A stretch of 64,000 nucleotides of DNA from JBLMYQ01 sp050258375 (GCA_050258375.1 JBLMYQ010000051.1:1-64000), one strand, 5' to 3'. Positions 9,221 to 17,336 are shown, counted from the stretch's first letter. Made by a program: numbers and translations. Notes: generated from the sequence alone by a model not told the origin.

Positions 9221-10874
9221 ATAAATCTATCTTCCTTTCAGAATTTTTGTTAAACAACCATTGAGCCAGCAGCAGAAACATAAAAAAGAATCCGCAAAGA
9301 TAGACAGGCATATAATACATAAAATGTGTTTCCGGTGCGGTGATAAAAACAAGTGGAACTCTTACTAATACAATTAAAAACAAAGCTAAAGAAGCAATCT
9401 TCTTTTTAAATGCCACTATGATTAAAACTATCAGCAAGGCTGCAATTCCAGGCAGACAGCTGTAAATTTTATCAGATAGCTTTATATTATTCCGTTCTAG
9501 AGAAGGGTATGAGCATTCCAAAAACTGAATTACTTTTTTTCGTAGTTCAATGTTTATAGGACTGAAAATCATATTACTATCATTTAAATACGGCAGAATA
9601 AAACTATATCTGGGCAATTTAAGTGTAGAAGAATCAAAAATAACAGCCGAATTTTCAGTCAAATCATGCGTTTCCAAAAAATAATTCAGCCTGTTCTTTA
9701 AAAAGACCCGGGGATTTTTTATGATTAAATTAATATAGCTTCTTAAAAATTTTTTATAGTCATCCTTTGAATAATCCGCATTTTTAGAATTTACTGCATA
9801 TAACCCTCTTTCGCTTTCTTTTAAAGCTTTTATTGATATAACCCTATCAATATTTTTCAAATCCTTCTGTGCTTCCGGAGAATCATATTCCGCCTTGACT
9901 AAATCTGCAAGAGGTCCTGCTATGCTTATCAGCTTATATTTATATCCAAGAGATTTCTTTGAATTACCGATATATTGCGGAATATATAAGATAATAGTAA
10001 AAGCTATTGTTATGATACAAAGTACAGCTATTGTTTTGAATTTATAGATTTTATTAAAGAAAATTATAAAGAGAATGGGGGCTAAGAATAAATAATAAAT
10101 TCCGTCAGCCCTCCAAATGGAAAGCACCGCTGTAAGAAATGATAAAAATATTATATCAGCAGCTTTTATATCTCTTTTATCAAGTCTTAAGAATAATAGT
10201 TTCACAATAAATAATAATTCAACATAAGAATACAAGGTATGCCTTAGAGGAAATAGATTGTGATCAATAATGGGCAAAAGCAGGAATGGCAGATACATAA
10301 GATATGTAAACTTTGAACCCAGTAAATAATTGTCCAACTTAAATATTATATAGCCAACAATCAATGAAATAATACATATTTGTACAAAAACGATACCTGC
10401 CGGAAATGGAATTATCATTAAAGAAAAAATATATACAAAGGATGATATATAAGTAAACCAGTAAAACATTTCAAGGTTCTGGGCTGCTTTTAGCAAATTA
10501 AACTCATCCCATCTCCATATGCCTGGCCATGTCAAAATCAGAAGAACAAACATTATTGAAAAATATATTAACGTAAAGTGCAAATACTTTTTTATATTTT
10601 GATTACCGTTTTTTACTCCCTTAATGCAAAATCCAATTATCTGCCATAATAATACTATCATGAGCAGGTACATTAATTTTATAAAAACATATTTACAAAC
10701 AGCTAAATAAGCTCCACAATTTAATGCTTTAATTACATTGAATCTAAATATTGATTTATCCGTAATAAAAGAAAGTAGCCAATGGAATACAGATAAAATC
10801 AAGAATCTATTATCAATTATGTTCCACACCGATTTAAGACTCTGTTTCCTATTGCTAATTGCAATATCAAGCAT
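9213..10874 (-). CDS. GT-C-like polytopic membrane glycosyltransferase (DUF6020-like)
   Basis: The 553-residue protein has about twelve membrane segments and a large polar region near residues 320-450. After the early segments it carries WPGIWRWDEFNLLKAA, whose acidic DE pair in the first outer loop is characteristic of GT-C enzymes that take sugars from polyprenyl phosphate. A good ribosome site (AAGGAGA) precedes the ATG. It is first in the operon running down to 4528 and probably transfers the GT2-made lipid-phosphate sugar to a surface polymer. Confidence 0.62.
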   Translation of the reverse strand: MLDIAISNRKQSLKSVWNIIDNRFLILSVFHWLLSFITDKSIFRFNVIKALNCGAYLAVCKYVFIKLMYLLMIVLLWQIIGFCIKGVKNGNQNIKKYLHFTLIYFSIMFVLLILTWPGIWRWDEFNLLKAAQNLEMFYWFTYISSFVYIFSLMIIPFPAGIVFVQICIISLIVGYIIFKLDNYLLGSKFTYLMYLPFLLLPIIDHNLFPLRHTLYSYVELLFIVKLLFLRLDKRDIKAADIIFLSFLTAVLSIWRADGIYYLFLAPILFIIFFNKIYKFKTIAVLCIITIAFTIILYIPQYIGNSKKSLGYKYKLISIAGPLADLVKAEYDSPEAQKDLKNIDRVISIKALKESERGLYAVNSKNADYSKDDYKKFLRSYINLIIKNPRVFLKNRLNYFLETHDLTENSAVIFDSSTLKLPRYSFILPYLNDSNMIFSPINIELRKKVIQFLECSYPSLERNNIKLSDKIYSCLPGIAALLIVLIIVAFKKKIASLALFLIVLVRVPLVFITAPETHFMYYMPVYLCGFFFMFLLLAQWLFNKNSERKIDLFV

Positions 10875-11010
10875 TTTTTTGTCTCCTTGCTATTTAAGAA
10901 CTAATTCCTATATCAAATTCGACATATTATTCCAATTCAAAAAATATTATAGCATAAGGAGCTTTATTGTCAACGCTCGACCTATATCAGCCGCATTACG
11001 AGCACCCTTT

Positions 11011-12543
11011 TTATCTTTCTAAGTTTACCTCCTGATATTTTAGATTCAGCTTTGATAACTCAAGTTTGGCTCCAAATTCTGAAATATTAAATGACTGCCA
11101 ATCATTCTTGTTCGAAAGCTCTTTCTTTTTATTATACAAGCAATTTTGTGCTTCAACAGCAATATCCTTATTTTTATCATCTGCCAGCTTAATCAGCCAG
11201 GGCACCGCATCATAAGATAAAATACTCAAATATCCAACATCTATCTGCTTGGTTTTTATAAAACGCTCAAAATTCTTTTGTGCAATTATAACATCAACAT
11301 TTGCATAATTTACAATAACGTAAGCTATAATTGAAACCACTATATATGCTTTAACCAACGAAAATTTTTCCATCCATATTTTATAAAGAGCCAGTAAAAG
11401 CAGCACAAATATAAGAATCATAAACGCATGAGTAAGTATCCTCAAATATGTATATCCGTACTCCTTCTCATATAAAGACATTCTAAAATGAGCTGAATAC
11501 AGCATTATTGCAGTACATACTACCAATAAAGAATTCAGCACCTTTGAAATACGCTCAATCATTTTTTCGCCTTGCTTTGTAAAATTCAGGCTAATCAACA
11601 GAATACTTAAATTTATCAGTGTTACTGCAACCAATTCAAAGAAGCCTCTACGTGCATATTCTGAATGAGAAAAGCCTGGAACTACGGCATAATTTGCTCC
11701 TCCGAATAAGTATGCAAATTGAATAAACACAAAGAAAATATAAATGAGATTTATGACTGAAAGGACAGTTATCATAATTATTTTATCCGTCATAGGCATG
11801 CTAGTATTGCCATCTTCATTTTCCCATCCCTTGTAATAAGCCAGGCTCCAAATATAACTGAAAATCGTAAAAGAGAAAAACAAAATTATTGCTGTCCTTA
11901 TAATGACTTCATCAGACTTCAGATTGCTGAAAAAATTAAAAATGTTTGATGTAAAATGCTGAAACACTTGGTCTGCAGATGCTAGCAAGGTCACAACCAT
12001 AATTACCAATGGAACAGATATTAGCAAACCTATAAGCACCTTAACAGCAGCAGTTGTTTTTTTATCCTTTACCTTTTTTGACAGAATTTCTTTCATCATC
12101 AGAAACGGAATTTGAATATTTTTAAACGGTTTGCCAAAGACACTGCTCGATAAATCTTTTAGAAATTTTATAGAATACCACTGATATCGGTTTCTTTTCG
12201 AAATAAGTGTGGTCTGACTAAAAATCAGTATTGGAACCACAAAAAAATTCAGAATCCTAAAGATTATATTAGAGTATATGAAATACGTAAAAGACAGCGC
12301 TATAATAGGAATGCTTAAAAACCACGCAAAATCCAGTTCAAAAGTTATATTATTTCTAAGCTTCCAGAGTAATATTCCGTAAAAAGCCAGTATAGACAAC
12401 GGATATGATATCCCAAGCGCTTTTTTATAAAATAAGACATCAACTAAAATTCCAAGTATAAGACAGCCTATAAATAAAATAATATTTTCTTTGATTGCAA
12501 TGCTTTCTTTATTTTGATTATTGTCAATAACATTTTGAACCAT
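11011..12543 (-). CDS. DUF4173/DUF4153-type integral membrane protein
   Basis: The protein has 510 residues from ATG 12543 (AAGGGGGAT upstream); the longer frame from 12642 would overlap the HTH gene and lacks a ribosome site. It has about eleven to twelve hydrophobic segments and a C-terminal soluble tail. The stretch RMSLYEKEYGYTYLRILTHA and the later IAYVIVNYANVDVIIA are typical of this family of unknown function. It is third in an operon with the DUF2975 and HTH genes, so it is probably under the HTH regulator. Confidence 0.72.
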   Translation of the reverse strand: MVQNVIDNNQNKESIAIKENIILFIGCLILGILVDVLFYKKALGISYPLSILAFYGILLWKLRNNITFELDFAWFLSIPIIALSFTYFIYSNIIFRILNFFVVPILIFSQTTLISKRNRYQWYSIKFLKDLSSSVFGKPFKNIQIPFLMMKEILSKKVKDKKTTAAVKVLIGLLISVPLVIMVVTLLASADQVFQHFTSNIFNFFSNLKSDEVIIRTAIILFFSFTIFSYIWSLAYYKGWENEDGNTSMPMTDKIIMITVLSVINLIYIFFVFIQFAYLFGGANYAVVPGFSHSEYARRGFFELVAVTLINLSILLISLNFTKQGEKMIERISKVLNSLLVVCTAIMLYSAHFRMSLYEKEYGYTYLRILTHAFMILIFVLLLLALYKIWMEKFSLVKAYIVVSIIAYVIVNYANVDVIIAQKNFERFIKTKQIDVGYLSILSYDAVPWLIKLADDKNKDIAVEAQNCLYNKKKELSNKNDWQSFNISEFGAKLELSKLNLKYQEVNLER

Positions 12544-12571
12544 CTTCTTAATCCCCCTTATTATTATAATT

Positions 12572-12592
12572 AGCAATAAGCAATGAGCAATT
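12572..12592. repeat. Heptanucleotide tandem repeat (AGCAATN)x3
   Basis: Three 7-bp units (AGCAATA, AGCAATG, AGCAATT) lie directly after the HTH gene stop codon on the reverse strand. It is one of four heptamer tracts in this window, all next to reverse-strand gene ends. Confidence 0.7.
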
Positions 12593-12829
12593 CTAGTTAT
12601 TTGTTTTTTCAGTATCCTTACATTCTTCAGGAACAAATTCAAGAATATCTCCCGGCTGGCAGTCTAAAGCCTTGCAAATAGCTTCAAGTGTAGAAAATCG
12701 AATGGCTTTAGCTTTATTATTTTTTAATATTGATAAATTTGCCAAAGTAATATCCATTTTAGAGGCTAGTTCTGATAAACCAACCTTTCTTTTTGCCATC
12801 ATCACATCCAGATTAACTATTATCGCCAT
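12593..12829 (-). CDS. YozG-like XRE-family HTH regulator
   Basis: A 78-residue single-domain regulator. Its helix-turn-helix (VGLSELASKMDITLANLSILKN, about residues 15-36, then TLEAICKALDCQPGDIL) matches the short Cro/XRE group that pairs with DUF2975 membrane proteins. The RNA start region of this operon has a tandem operator-like repeat at 13360-13403. It sits 12 bp after the DUF2975 gene and is followed by the DUF4173-like gene. It probably autoregulates the operon. Confidence 0.88.
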   Translation of the reverse strand: MAIIVNLDVMMAKRKVGLSELASKMDITLANLSILKNNKAKAIRFSTLEAICKALDCQPGDILEFVPEECKDTEKTNN

Positions 12830-12841
12830 AGTATTTCTCCT

Positions 12842-13303
12842 CTATATTGTTAGGTCATTTTCTTCTTTTACCATTACTGCCTGATAAAATACTTGTGCAA
12901 GAACATACATAAAAAGTCCGAATATAATAAATATCATTGCAATTATTATTGTAAAGAAAGAGTTATAGCAAAATATTTTTACTATATATGAAATTGCCAA
13001 TAAAAATGAACCGGCGGCAATTCTGTTTAAACTCTTCACGTTTTCAATTATAAAAGGATTATTCTTATCAAGATTTTTGAATATTTTCTTCATTTCACGC
13101 ACCATTGCCAGACAAATAAATCCGGTTATGTATAAAAAGCCTAATAAAAACCAATAGTTTTCGTATCCAGTCATTCTCAACACATCAATATACAATTCTA
13201 ATATTTTGGGCAATCCAATAAAAATCAGCAAGCCTCCAAGAAATACTAAATCCAATAAGTATTTTGCTATTCGAATTAAACCCTTTTCTCCAAAAACGTG
13301 CAT
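12842..13303 (-). CDS. DUF2975 membrane protein
   Basis: The 153-residue protein has four membrane segments. The cytoplasmic loop between segments 2 and 3 (KIFKNLDKNNPFIIENVKSL) is the family hallmark. DUF2975 genes commonly precede a YozG-type HTH gene, as here. Its biochemical role is unknown; a sensory partner for the regulator is plausible but unproven. AAGGGGGAAT precedes the ATG, and a strong sigma-A promoter lies at 13337-13365. Confidence 0.85.
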   Translation of the reverse strand: MHVFGEKGLIRIAKYLLDLVFLGGLLIFIGLPKILELYIDVLRMTGYENYWFLLGFLYITGFICLAMVREMKKIFKNLDKNNPFIIENVKSLNRIAAGSFLLAISYIVKIFCYNSFFTIIIAMIFIIFGLFMYVLAQVFYQAVMVKEENDLTI

Positions 13304-13336
13304 TAATATTCCCCCTTAATACGTGGTTCTTTTTTA

Positions 13337-13365
13337 ATTATATTCAAGATTTATTCATTTATCAA
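13337..13365 (-). promoter_or_regulatory. Sigma-A-type promoter of the DUF2975-HTH operon
   Basis: On the reverse strand TTGATA (13365-13360) and TATAAT (13342-13337) are separated by exactly 17 nt. They lie about 35 nt before the DUF2975 start codon. The -35 box overlaps the first copy of the operator-like repeat. Confidence 0.75.
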
Positions 13366-13403
13366 TATATTTTTATCGTTTAACAATAAATTTTTATTGT
13401 TTT
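13360..13403. promoter_or_regulatory. Tandem 22-bp operator-like repeat
   Basis: Two related units lie end to end: TATCAATATATTTTTATCGT (from 13360) and AACAATAAATTTTTATTGTT (from 13382). Each is partly palindromic, and the second is a perfect 20-bp palindrome (13382-13401). The 22-bp period places both on one face of the helix. They overlap and extend upstream of the -35 box, which fits repression or activation by the encoded HTH protein. Confidence 0.55.
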
Positions 13404-13491
13404 TTATTTCTTTATGAACATGCGCGCATATTAACACTTTGAAAGCACCTCTTAAATCAGATATAATAAAAGAAAAAAGGATATATTATTA

Positions 13492-13929
13492 ATGAAAATA
13501 TTAGTTGATGCTGATGCATGTCCTGTAAAGCAAATAATTATAAAAATAGCAAAAGAACACAACATCCCTGTCATAATGTTCATTGATACCAGCCATATTA
13601 TTAACGATGGTTATTCCGAGGTAAAAATATTAGATAAATCCAGAGATTCTGTCGATATCGCACTTGCAAATCAGGTGTCAAAAGGAGACATAGTAGTCAC
13701 TCAGGATTATGGAGTAGCTGCAATGGCTCTACCCAAAGGTGCCAGGGCAATAAATCAGAATGGTCTTGTATACTCAGATGAAAACATTGATAAACTTTTA
13801 TTTGAAAGGCACATTGGTAAAAAGGTTCGTCAAGGCGGTGGAAGAACATCAGGACCAAGAAAGCGGACAAAATATGATGATGAAAGCTTTGAAAGAGCTT
13901 TCCGGAGTTTAATTGAAAAATCAGTTTAA
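13492..13929 (+). CDS. YaiI/YqxD family protein (UPF0178, DUF188)
   Basis: The 145-residue protein begins MKILVDADACPVK, the conserved acidic/Cys start of this family. It also contains DIVVTQDYGVAAMALPKGA and a basic tail with GGGRTSGPRKR, all diagnostic. The fold is related to PIN-type nucleases, but no activity is established that I know of. It is monocistronic and ends in a strong terminator. Confidence 0.93.
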   Translation: MKILVDADACPVKQIIIKIAKEHNIPVIMFIDTSHIINDGYSEVKILDKSRDSVDIALANQVSKGDIVVTQDYGVAAMALPKGARAINQNGLVYSDENIDKLLFERHIGKKVRQGGGRTSGPRKRTKYDDESFERAFRSLIEKSV

Positions 13930-13933
13930 ATAG

Positions 13934-13968
13934 AAAGCGTGACTGGTTTTTACGCCAGCCACGCTTTT
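13934..13968. terminator. Bidirectional intrinsic terminator
   Basis: A GC-rich hairpin (AAAGCGTG-A-CTGG paired with CCAG-C-CACGCTTT) with T-rich flanks sits between the convergent YqxD-like gene and the gene ending at 13974. Confidence 0.85.
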
Positions 13969-13973
13969 CATAA

Positions 13974-14549
13974 TTATTCGGAAACGATTATTTCTTTATC
14001 CTTTACCTTTATAACATCACCGATTGATACCGGCACCTTCATGGGCTCAGTATACGCCGTTCCGTCCAAGAATATTTTGTTCGGCTCTCTTCCTCCATCG
14101 ACACAGGCTCCCTGCTGGTATGTTAATGGGGCATCATTGATACTTATTCCCTCTTGCTCTAACAAACTCCAGAACTCTTTCCAATCCGAAACGAGTCTTT
14201 CGTCTGTCATTATCACTACCGGCAAAGGAATACACTTCCACAGCCTGCGGTTATACTGATTTTTCGTGCATATGCCGTATTGTGCATACCTTTCTTTATA
14301 ATGCCACCAGCCTTCTACTCTCTGGGTCCAGATGATTGTCAGGGCTTTAATAAAATCCTCTTCTGTCTTGACTCCAGGGTATACATCCCTTCTTAAGACC
14401 TGAATACCCGCATCTTGCAATGCTCTTTGCTGTTCGGCCATCTGGCGCAAATCTCCCTTGAAGGTAAAAAGAACAACATCCATATTTTTGCCTGCACCTG
14501 ACATCAATCCTGCAACACCTTCAACTCCTGCACCGCTTCCAAATCCCAT
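13974..14549 (-). CDS. Unrecognised 191-residue protein
   Basis: I do not recognise this family. A Gly-rich start (MGFGSGAGVEGVAGLMSGAG) precedes a mixed alpha/beta region (NMDVVLFTFKGDLRQMAEQQ...). A Trp/Tyr-rich middle (VEGWWHYKERYAQYG) follows, and the protein ends in a beta-like tail (GDVIKVKDKEIIVSE). It has no signal peptide or membrane segment. AAAGGAGGA precedes the ATG. It is transcribed alone. The Gly-rich head resembles structural or phage-derived proteins, but no phage genes are nearby. Confidence 0.7.
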   Translation of the reverse strand: MGFGSGAGVEGVAGLMSGAGKNMDVVLFTFKGDLRQMAEQQRALQDAGIQVLRRDVYPGVKTEEDFIKALTIIWTQRVEGWWHYKERYAQYGICTKNQYNRRLWKCIPLPVVIMTDERLVSDWKEFWSLLEQEGISINDAPLTYQQGACVDGGREPNKIFLDGTAYTEPMKVPVSIGDVIKVKDKEIIVSE

Positions 14550-14737
14550 TTTTACGTCCTCCTTTTTATTGCTTTCTAATCCAATTTGTTTTATTTATAA
14601 TTGAAAAACTTCCCCCCTCCAAATCTTTTGGGCTTCTTGACTTCTGCAGTTTGCAGAAAACATTTAGATTAATATGGTAAATACATATACACTAAATTAT
14701 ATAGCAAAAAAATATATAGCGCAATGATAAAATCTGA

Positions 14738-15115
14738 CTAATATTTTCTTCTATAATAAAAATTGCTTCCAATATATCCACCTAAAACCGCAAATAATTC
14801 CACGGTTGTTCTTGCTGAAATAATCCCATTATTTTTTGTAAGCTCCATTGCATAGAAAAAAAAGATTACAATAAGCAGACAGTACATTCCTATTCCCAAT
14901 GACTTGTAGTAGATTACTTCACTTCTTTCATCAAAATCCTTTTTTGCTCTTTCTATTCTTTTGAGCTTATAAACCAGAACCAAGGCTATTATTACAGCAA
15001 TTATAACCGTTGCTGTGGTTCTGTAATAAAGATTTGCAAAAAGTATGGATGCGATAAAAAGACCTATAAAAATATAATTTACAGTTAAAACTGTCTTGTA
15101 AAAGCTGTTGTTCAT
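14738..15115 (-). CDS. Small four-helix membrane protein paired with an XRE regulator
   Basis: The 125-residue protein has two hydrophobic hairpins (about residues 8-50 and 72-118) around a charged loop (KLKRIERAKKDFDERSEVIYY). Its start is 2 bp after the stop of the HTH gene, with GAGGAGGAAT as ribosome site lying across that stop. Such regulator-plus-membrane-protein pairs are common in Firmicutes; the function is unknown. Confidence 0.75.
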   Translation of the reverse strand: MNNSFYKTVLTVNYIFIGLFIASILFANLYYRTTATVIIAVIIALVLVYKLKRIERAKKDFDERSEVIYYKSLGIGMYCLLIVIFFFYAMELTKNNGIISARTTVELFAVLGGYIGSNFYYRRKY

Positions 15116-15117
15116 AA

Positions 15118-15324
15118 CTATTCCTCCTCAATTTTTGAAAAATCAAATATTTCTTCGATTGGCAGATTAAGAATTTTGGATATCTTATAGCCCAGTATTA
15201 ATGAAGGATTATACCTTCCATTTTCTATTGATATTATTGTTTGTCTTGAGACTCCTAGCCTTTCCGCAAAACTCTCTTGTGTCATATTTAATTTGTTCCT
15301 TAAATCTCTTACCTTGTTATCCAA
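15118..15324 (-). CDS. XRE-family HTH transcriptional regulator
   Basis: A 68-residue regulator made almost entirely of one helix-turn-helix (MTQESFAERLGVSRQTIISI, then NGRYNPSLILGYKISKIL). The frame can be read from 15369, but that stretch contains the promoter -10 box and the ribosome site AAGGAGGT (15338-15331). TTG 15324 is therefore the start. It heads a two-gene operon. Its promoter carries two identical-architecture palindromes, which argues for autoregulation. Confidence 0.88.
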   Translation of the reverse strand: MDNKVRDLRNKLNMTQESFAERLGVSRQTIISIENGRYNPSLILGYKISKILNLPIEEIFDFSKIEEE

Positions 15325-15340
15325 AATTACACCTCCTTTT

Positions 15341-15358
15341 TGTAAAGCTACATTTACA
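15341..15358. promoter_or_regulatory. Proximal operator: TGTAAA-N6-TTTACA
   Basis: This inverted repeat overlaps the predicted transcription start and abuts the ribosome site of the XRE gene. An identical half-site pair with the same 6-nt spacer lies 40 bp upstream, so both sites face the same side of the helix. It is the likely binding site of the encoded HTH protein. Confidence 0.7.
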
Positions 15359-15386
15359 TTATAACGCAAAAAGAAAGCGATGTAAA
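15358..15386 (-). promoter_or_regulatory. Sigma-A promoter of the XRE-membrane protein operon
   Basis: On the reverse strand TTTACA (15386-15381) and a perfect TATAAT (15363-15358) are separated by exactly 17 nt. Transcription should start near 15351, inside the proximal palindrome. The -35 hexamer is one arm of the distal palindrome. Confidence 0.8.
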
Positions 15387-15402
15387 GTGTGTTTTACATC
15401 GC
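15377..15402. promoter_or_regulatory. Distal operator TGTAAA-N6-TTTACA within a 10-bp hairpin
   Basis: The core palindrome is 15381-15398 and is extended by GCGA/TCGC to 10-bp arms. It covers the -35 box. Read on the reverse strand, the hairpin is followed by TTTCTTTTTG, so it may also terminate transcripts of the glycosylase gene that ends at 15428. The two roles are compatible. Confidence 0.65.
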
Positions 15403-15427
15403 ATAAAAAATTAATGTTATGAGCTTA

Positions 15428-15943
15428 TTAAGAAATAATTTGTTTTAACATATAAAATGTTTTTAATTTCTCTTCATATGTCACATAGCTTCTGCCACTA
15501 GGGTTATAAGCTACAAACTCCTGTGTTTGTGACGAGGTTTGCCTTTGATAAACTAATCCATAAGGTATTTTGCTTCCTGATTTCAATCCTGCATATAATC
15601 TATAGATTTCTTTTCCAAGGAAGCAGACTGTATTTGGATGATATCTTTTTATTTTTTCCCTTAAAACATTAGCTCCTGCTTTTAATTCTTTTATTGATAA
15701 ATCTGAACTACTTTTGCTGGGTCGATCCACAATATTTGTTAAGCCGTATCCTTCTTCCAATAAAAGAGAATCCTCGTAATTATTATAAAGTCTGGTGGTT
15801 AAGCCGGATTCGTAAAGCAGTTTCCAAAAGTGATTATTATAGCCTGCATAATGATGCTTTAAAAAAGCAGATCTTTCTCCAGGATTATATCCTACAAAAA
15901 TTATTTTTAAATTATAATCAAGATAATCTGGTAATGCTCTCAT
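15428..15943 (-). CDS. Uracil-DNA glycosylase family protein (Mug/TDG-like)
   Basis: The 171-residue protein has the first active-site motif as VGYNPGERSA (about residues 17-26). The C-terminal loop VAYNPSGRSYVTYEEKL corresponds to the NPSG motif of mismatch-specific thymine/uracil glycosylases, and CFLGKEIYRLY lies between them. It would remove uracil or mispaired thymine from DNA. It is monocistronic and just upstream of the XRE operon, with GGAGGAT before the ATG. Confidence 0.82.
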   Translation of the reverse strand: MRALPDYLDYNLKIIFVGYNPGERSAFLKHHYAGYNNHFWKLLYESGLTTRLYNNYEDSLLLEEGYGLTNIVDRPSKSSSDLSIKELKAGANVLREKIKRYHPNTVCFLGKEIYRLYAGLKSGSKIPYGLVYQRQTSSQTQEFVAYNPSGRSYVTYEEKLKTFYMLKQIIS

Positions 15944-15964
15944 TTAATTATCCTCCATCTATGT

Positions 15965-15988
15965 AAAAAGCCGCCATACGACGGCTTT
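15965..15988 (-). terminator. Intrinsic terminator after gerW
   Basis: On the reverse strand AAAGCCG and CGGCTTT pair around an 8-nt loop and run into TTTTTAC. It lies just past a heptamer repeat, in the same transcript as gerW. Confidence 0.8.
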
Positions 15989-15990
15989 AC

Positions 15991-16011
15991 TAACTTATAA
16001 CTTATAGCTTA
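15991..16011. repeat. Heptanucleotide tandem repeat (TAACTTA)x2 TAGCTTA
   Basis: Three 7-bp units sit between the gerW stop codon (16014-16016) and its terminator. The placement matches the other heptamer tracts in the window. Confidence 0.65.
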
Positions 16012-16013
16012 AA

Positions 16014-16427
16014 TTAAGAGCTTGAATTTTGCTGATTCTGCTGTTGGTTCTGATTTTGAGATTGATTCTGATTATTCTGATTCATACTTGCAATTGCCTG
16101 TGGTATTTTATCCATCATTGAGCCTAGATTGCTCTTTTGGTTAACTTGAAGCATATTGACGTTATTCTGATCAATAACTACTACCGCTTCAGTACTAATT
16201 CTTGCACCTAGTCCCAGCCCACCACCGGAGTTAATATTAGTGCCATTCTGTTGATTAGTAGAAGGTGTAAGACCACTTCCATAACCAAGCGTTACTGAAA
16301 CCACCGGTATAAGAGTCTTATCTCCAAAAACTACCGGAGAACCTAAAACTGATTCTTTTTTTGTAAAATCTTCTAAGTTAGTAAAAAGGGCATCCAGATT
16401 TTGTGTAAAAGATAAATTCTGATCCAT
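16014..16427 (-). CDS. gerW: GerW/YtfJ family sporulation protein
   Basis: The 137-residue protein matches YtfJ, a spore protein needed for proper germination in Bacillus. It has the N-terminal helix, the core VLGSPVVFGDKTLIPVVSVT, a Gly-rich GGGLGLGARISTEAVVVI, and a low-complexity Asn/Gln tail. ATG 16427 follows GAGGAGGAAAA and is preferred over the frame start at 16442. The DUF2953 gene just upstream is its usual neighbour, so the two are probably one sporulation operon. Confidence 0.9.
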   Translation of the reverse strand: MDQNLSFTQNLDALFTNLEDFTKKESVLGSPVVFGDKTLIPVVSVTLGYGSGLTPSTNQQNGTNINSGGGLGLGARISTEAVVVIDQNNVNMLQVNQKSNLGSMMDKIPQAIASMNQNNQNQSQNQNQQQNQQNSSS

Positions 16428-16459
16428 AGTTTTCCTCCTCAAGTTAATAATTTTATTTA

Positions 16460-16951
16460 CTATTTATATGATTTAAATAGGCTGACTAAAGTCATTCCTA
16501 CATTTAAACTTGCATTTGCATTGATATTAATATAATCATTATCAGCAGCAAAATCGGGTTTATTGTATAAGGAATTTAAATTAATCAAATTTGAAGCTGC
16601 ATTTATCGCGCCACAAGTAATTCCTGTTGTGGAAGGGTCCTTAAATCCATAAGATGTATCTATATTAATATCTTTGAACCTTAGCTTCATTATTTGATTT
16701 GGTTTTATCATATTTTTTCTTTTATTTTTTATTTCTTTCTCAATTATATTGTGATTGAAAATATATACTATTAGCTGTGGAATATAGTTATGTACCACAA
16801 CTATTACCTTTAAAAAAGGATAAAGCCACAGCAGCTCTAGATTTAATTCTTCCTTATTGGAATTAACGGTTAGTATAACTTTAATTACAGTAAAAAATAA
16901 TACTGCAATTAAAATAGTTAAGGCTATTAATATAATAAAAAATAATTTCAT
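16460..16951 (-). CDS. DUF2953 sporulation-associated membrane protein
   Basis: The 163-residue protein has an N-terminal membrane anchor (residues 4-26) followed by a soluble region with SYGFKDPSTTGITCGAINA, typical of DUF2953. This family usually precedes gerW in spore formers, as here (gap 32 bp). The biochemical role is unknown. The sequence before the cluster of Asn-rich beta strands is poorly conserved, as expected for the family. Confidence 0.82.
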   Translation of the reverse strand: MKLFFIILIALTILIAVLFFTVIKVILTVNSNKEELNLELLWLYPFLKVIVVVHNYIPQLIVYIFNHNIIEKEIKNKRKNMIKPNQIMKLRFKDINIDTSYGFKDPSTTGITCGAINAASNLINLNSLYNKPDFAADNDYININANASLNVGMTLVSLFKSYK

Positions 16952-17117
16952 TTATAAGCCCTCTTGCTTTAATTTAAAAGTATTGCACAAATGATAACAT
17001 ATCCATTTAGACATATAATTATTATTGTAAATATTACTTAAATTTCTAGTTATTATTTTTATATAATTCCTACTTATGCAAATAATAATTTCGGAATATT
17101 AAAAAGGAGGATTATAA

Positions 17118-17336
17118 ATGAAGAATTTATCAACAAAGGAACTAAGCTATATAAATGATTTCTTATCATGGGAGCTTCTTTCATGTAAAAAATGCTATCA
17201 ATATGCCAACCAAGAAGCCAACACAACTCATAAGCAGGTATTTTTTGAAGCAGCAAATACCCATCAGCAAAACTATACTAATTTGCTCAATTATGTTGAG
17301 CAGGTAAATAAGACGACAGGAGGTCAGTTGCATTAA
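17118..17336 (+). CDS. Small CotF-like helical spore coat protein
   Basis: The 72-residue helical protein (NDFLSWELLSCKKCYQYANQ, then HQQNYTNLLNYVEQ) resembles the ferritin-like helices of CotF-type coat proteins, but is shorter. It has a strong ribosome site (AAAAAGGAGG). Its stop overlaps the ATG of the next gene (TAATG), so the two are coupled and probably partners. Confidence 0.6.
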   Translation: MKNLSTKELSYINDFLSWELLSCKKCYQYANQEANTTHKQVFFEAANTHQQNYTNLLNYVEQVNKTTGGQLH

